DNA of 6,969 nucleotides from Anaerolineae bacterium (GTDB lineage: Bacteria > Chloroflexota > Anaerolineae > Anaerolineales > Villigracilaceae): positions 9,030 to 15,998 of the forward strand of contig PLNY01000393.1 in assembly GCA_003141915.1 (NCBI GenBank). The letters run 5' to 3'. Shown here one piece after another: positions 5,252 through 6,969 of this stretch. The notes under the pieces were generated by a model. The model saw nothing but the letters and a program-made list of their open reading frames with translations, had not been told where the DNA came from and did not search any database. The position numbers and the translations under genes are program-made. The number at the start of each line of letters is the position of its first letter. Within the stretch, counting starts at the first letter, position 1.

Positions 5252-6969
5252 TCAGCTTTTATCCTACCCGCTACTTTCTTGACTATCGTACTGATTGCCG
5301 CACCGGGACCAGCCAGAGCCGATAATGCGACATCGGCAATATCGGGCGCGGACTTTTTCAAGTTGCGAAGGCGGCGAGCAAGAAAAGATTCGTCAGCTTG
5401 TTCGCCTTTTGAGATTTCACTTTCGATATCATTGACATCGGCAACGAGATCAGCCTTCTCCGTTTCTTCTCGTTTTGATTTTTCGATGGCGCGATAGATT
5501 GGTTTGAATATGTTCTTGGTAATCGTTATGTTATTTTCATTGCCAATAACGATATTGCTTCCTTTAACATCGCCCGCCACATAAACGTTAGTGATATTCG
5601 ATGCCGTTTCTTTGCGCTTGGCTTCGCTTTCGACCGCGCTTAATAGTTTTCGCACATTCACTTTGACAAGACGATTACCATCTTTTACTGGCAATTGATC
5701 GATCCCTTCGCGTTCGAGTTGAAGCAGATAATCATAATCCAATGGTTCGGCGTTCGGCGCTTCGGGAATTGGGATGCGCTTTTGCGGATTCAAGCCTTTG
5801 ATGGAGGTGTGAATTTCATCGAGTTGATAACGAATTGCTGAGAGCGCATCGCGACGCGTATGTTCTAAACCATCAATGTAAATTGAAATCTTTTTGTCTT
5901 CAATAACGGCGATGACAATTGCTTTGTTATCGCCGATTTTCAGAACGACGCCAGTTCGCCATGCCACATTGTTTTCAATGTGCTGGTTCATGCGGACGAT
6001 GAAGCGCGTAATCACGCTGGACGGCAAAACAGGATATTGATATTCAAACGCCGGAACGCTTTTGAGTTCAATGCCTTCGGGTTGATCCTTTGGTAATAAA
6101 TCAGGAATCAAAAATATTTTATCGGGTTCGATGTCGTAGCATAGCTCGAACTTCTTCATCATGTCCACGATGAAGAGTCGTTTGTCGCTTGGATAATCCG
6201 GCGACTTGAGAATGTCGTTGAGCATCGCAAGAGTCAACATGCCTTTATTCTTCTCGAACAATGGTTTCCAGTTGAGAATTTTATAGACGCCGTTGGTGAC
6301 CCACTGCGGGTTGAGAATGCCAAGCGCTTCGAGACGCGGGTCATCTTGAAAATGCAGAACCACTCCAAGGTCATGCAGGAAGCCGATGAGCGTGTGCTGG
6401 CTGGTTTCATCTTTGACATCGTTCATATCGCATAAGTTGAGATATTCGTCCTGCGTGATGAAGTTTTTATCTTTGCCAAGCTGTTCCAGTTTCGATTTGA
6501 CCGTGAACCAGGTCTCAGGCAAAAGGTCGCGGACGTGGGGCAGGGCATCCACTTGTTTGGCGATCTCGGCTTTGAGCGCTTCGATACCCGCGCCCGTTGC
6601 CGCGGAAGTTTCAAGGATGCCAACGATGTTTGGATATTTTTTCTGCAAGCCGGTGCGGTCAATATCGAGCGGATGCTGGTCGGTCTTGTTGCCAACGATC
6701 AGCACCGGCGATTCGCCGCCGAAGGATTGGATGATCTTGAGCCAGTACTCGACGCGGTTCTCTTCTTGAGTTAGACGAGAATCAAGAACTAATAAATAAA
6801 GACTGCGCTTGGTGAGGAAGAATTGGTGCGTGGCGTGCATGATCTCCTGCCCGCCGAAATCCCAGATATTTACTTTGATTTGAGAGTATTGACTTTTGCT
6901 TTCTGATTTACTCACCGCCCACTGGTTAATAGCTATTCCCACCGTCTTAGTTTGATTTGAATCAAATAT
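5242..6969 (-). CDS. ROCO (Roc-COR) GTPase, N-terminus cut off by the right window edge
   Basis: There are 575 residues visible, in frame to the edge. The GTG at 6942 is internal, because IFDSNQTKT precedes it and TKTVGIAINQW is the switch-I region of a Roc domain. G3 is DFGGQE (visible residues 37-42), G4 NKTD (94-97) and G5 TSAATG (121-126). The P-loop, and possibly leucine-rich repeats, lie outside. A COR domain follows from about 150: LPETWFTVKSKL, the helix ending FLHDLGVVLHF, then LNPQWVTNGVYKIL and FLIPDLLP near 285-293. COR dimerises the protein and couples to GTP turnover. After a linker (LDYDYLLQLE) there is a short beta-type motif GDVKGSNIVIGNENNI near 466-481, then a charged helical module (about 504-569) with DESFLARRLRNLKK and a hydrophobic Ala/Gly-rich stretch. 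That tail is not part of Roc-COR and may be the effector. The cellular role is unknown. Confidence 0.9.
   Translation of the reverse strand: MFDSNQTKTVGIAINQWAVSKSESKSQYSQIKVNIWDFGGQEIMHATHQFFLTKRSLYLLVLDSRLTQEENRVEYWLKIIQSFGGESPVLIVGNKTDQHPLDIDRTGLQKKYPNIVGILETSAATGAGIEALKAEIAKQVDALPHVRDLLPETWFTVKSKLEQLGKDKNFITQDEYLNLCDMNDVKDETSQHTLIGFLHDLGVVLHFQDDPRLEALGILNPQWVTNGVYKILNWKPLFEKNKGMLTLAMLNDILKSPDYPSDKRLFIVDMMKKFELCYDIEPDKIFLIPDLLPKDQPEGIELKSVPAFEYQYPVLPSSVITRFIVRMNQHIENNVAWRTGVVLKIGDNKAIVIAVIEDKKISIYIDGLEHTRRDALSAIRYQLDEIHTSIKGLNPQKRIPIPEAPNAEPLDYDYLLQLEREGIDQLPVKDGNRLVKVNVRKLLSAVESEAKRKETASNITNVYVAGDVKGSNIVIGNENNITITKNIFKPIYRAIEKSKREETEKADLVADVNDIESEISKGEQADESFLARRLRNLKKSAPDIADVALSALAGPGAAISTIVKKVAGRIKAESK

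Noticed and set aside
5242..6942. GTG at 6942 as the true start of the ROCO protein
   Set aside because: The frame stays open to the edge, and the codons before it (IFDSNQTKT) continue the Roc switch-I region; starting at GTG would lose the P-loop.
1..6969. CRISPR array, insertion sequence or integrase
   Set aside because: No spaced direct repeats of CRISPR type, no transposase or integrase motifs, and no terminal inverted repeats were seen on either strand.

Overview
The window has about 47% GC by eye, and every well-supported gene is on the minus strand. Several features suggest a Chloroflexota (Anaerolineae-like) bacterium: a tandem multi-GAF sensor with stand-alone receiver proteins, a Roc-COR GTPase with a distinctive C-terminal tail, and a polyprenyl synthase whose second Asp motif is DDxxG. 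This assignment is inferred from protein style, not from a marker gene.

Read in the direction of transcription (right to left), the window opens inside a ROCO (Roc-COR) GTPase gene at 6969-5242. Its P-loop and N-terminus lie beyond the right edge. Next comes a decayed zone at about 5251-4703. It holds a short minus-strand fragment resembling the C-terminal part of an FMN-dependent TIM-barrel enzyme such as type 2 isopentenyl-diphosphate isomerase. Converging on it is a plus-strand, frameshifted bacteriohemerythrin remnant. About 340 bp without a gene follow, containing four tandem 11-bp repeats and small hairpins.

The central block is a HAD-family hydrolase (4358-3750), a polyprenyl diphosphate synthase (3720-2707) and tRNA-Gly(CCC) (2687-2616). 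The hydrolase has a -10-like box so close to its ATG that its mRNA may be leaderless. The tRNA appears to have its own promoter reaching into the end of the synthase gene. Two adjacent GC-rich hairpins at 2520-2566 probably end transcription from this block or form a REP-like element.

The left block is a compact signalling operon: receiver-only CheY-like protein 1 (2437-2060), receiver-only protein 2 (2050-1604) and a multi-GAF protein (1597 to the left edge). The gaps are only 9 and 6 bases. The GAF gene is in the same frame as the gene before it, separated by one stop codon and two sense codons. The set looks like pieces of a phosphorelay, probably with a kinase domain beyond the left edge.

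The least ordinary parts are the ROCO protein with its extra C-terminal module, a candidate NLR-like or immune-type switch, and the adjoining gene graveyard. No complete undescribed system can be shown from this window alone.
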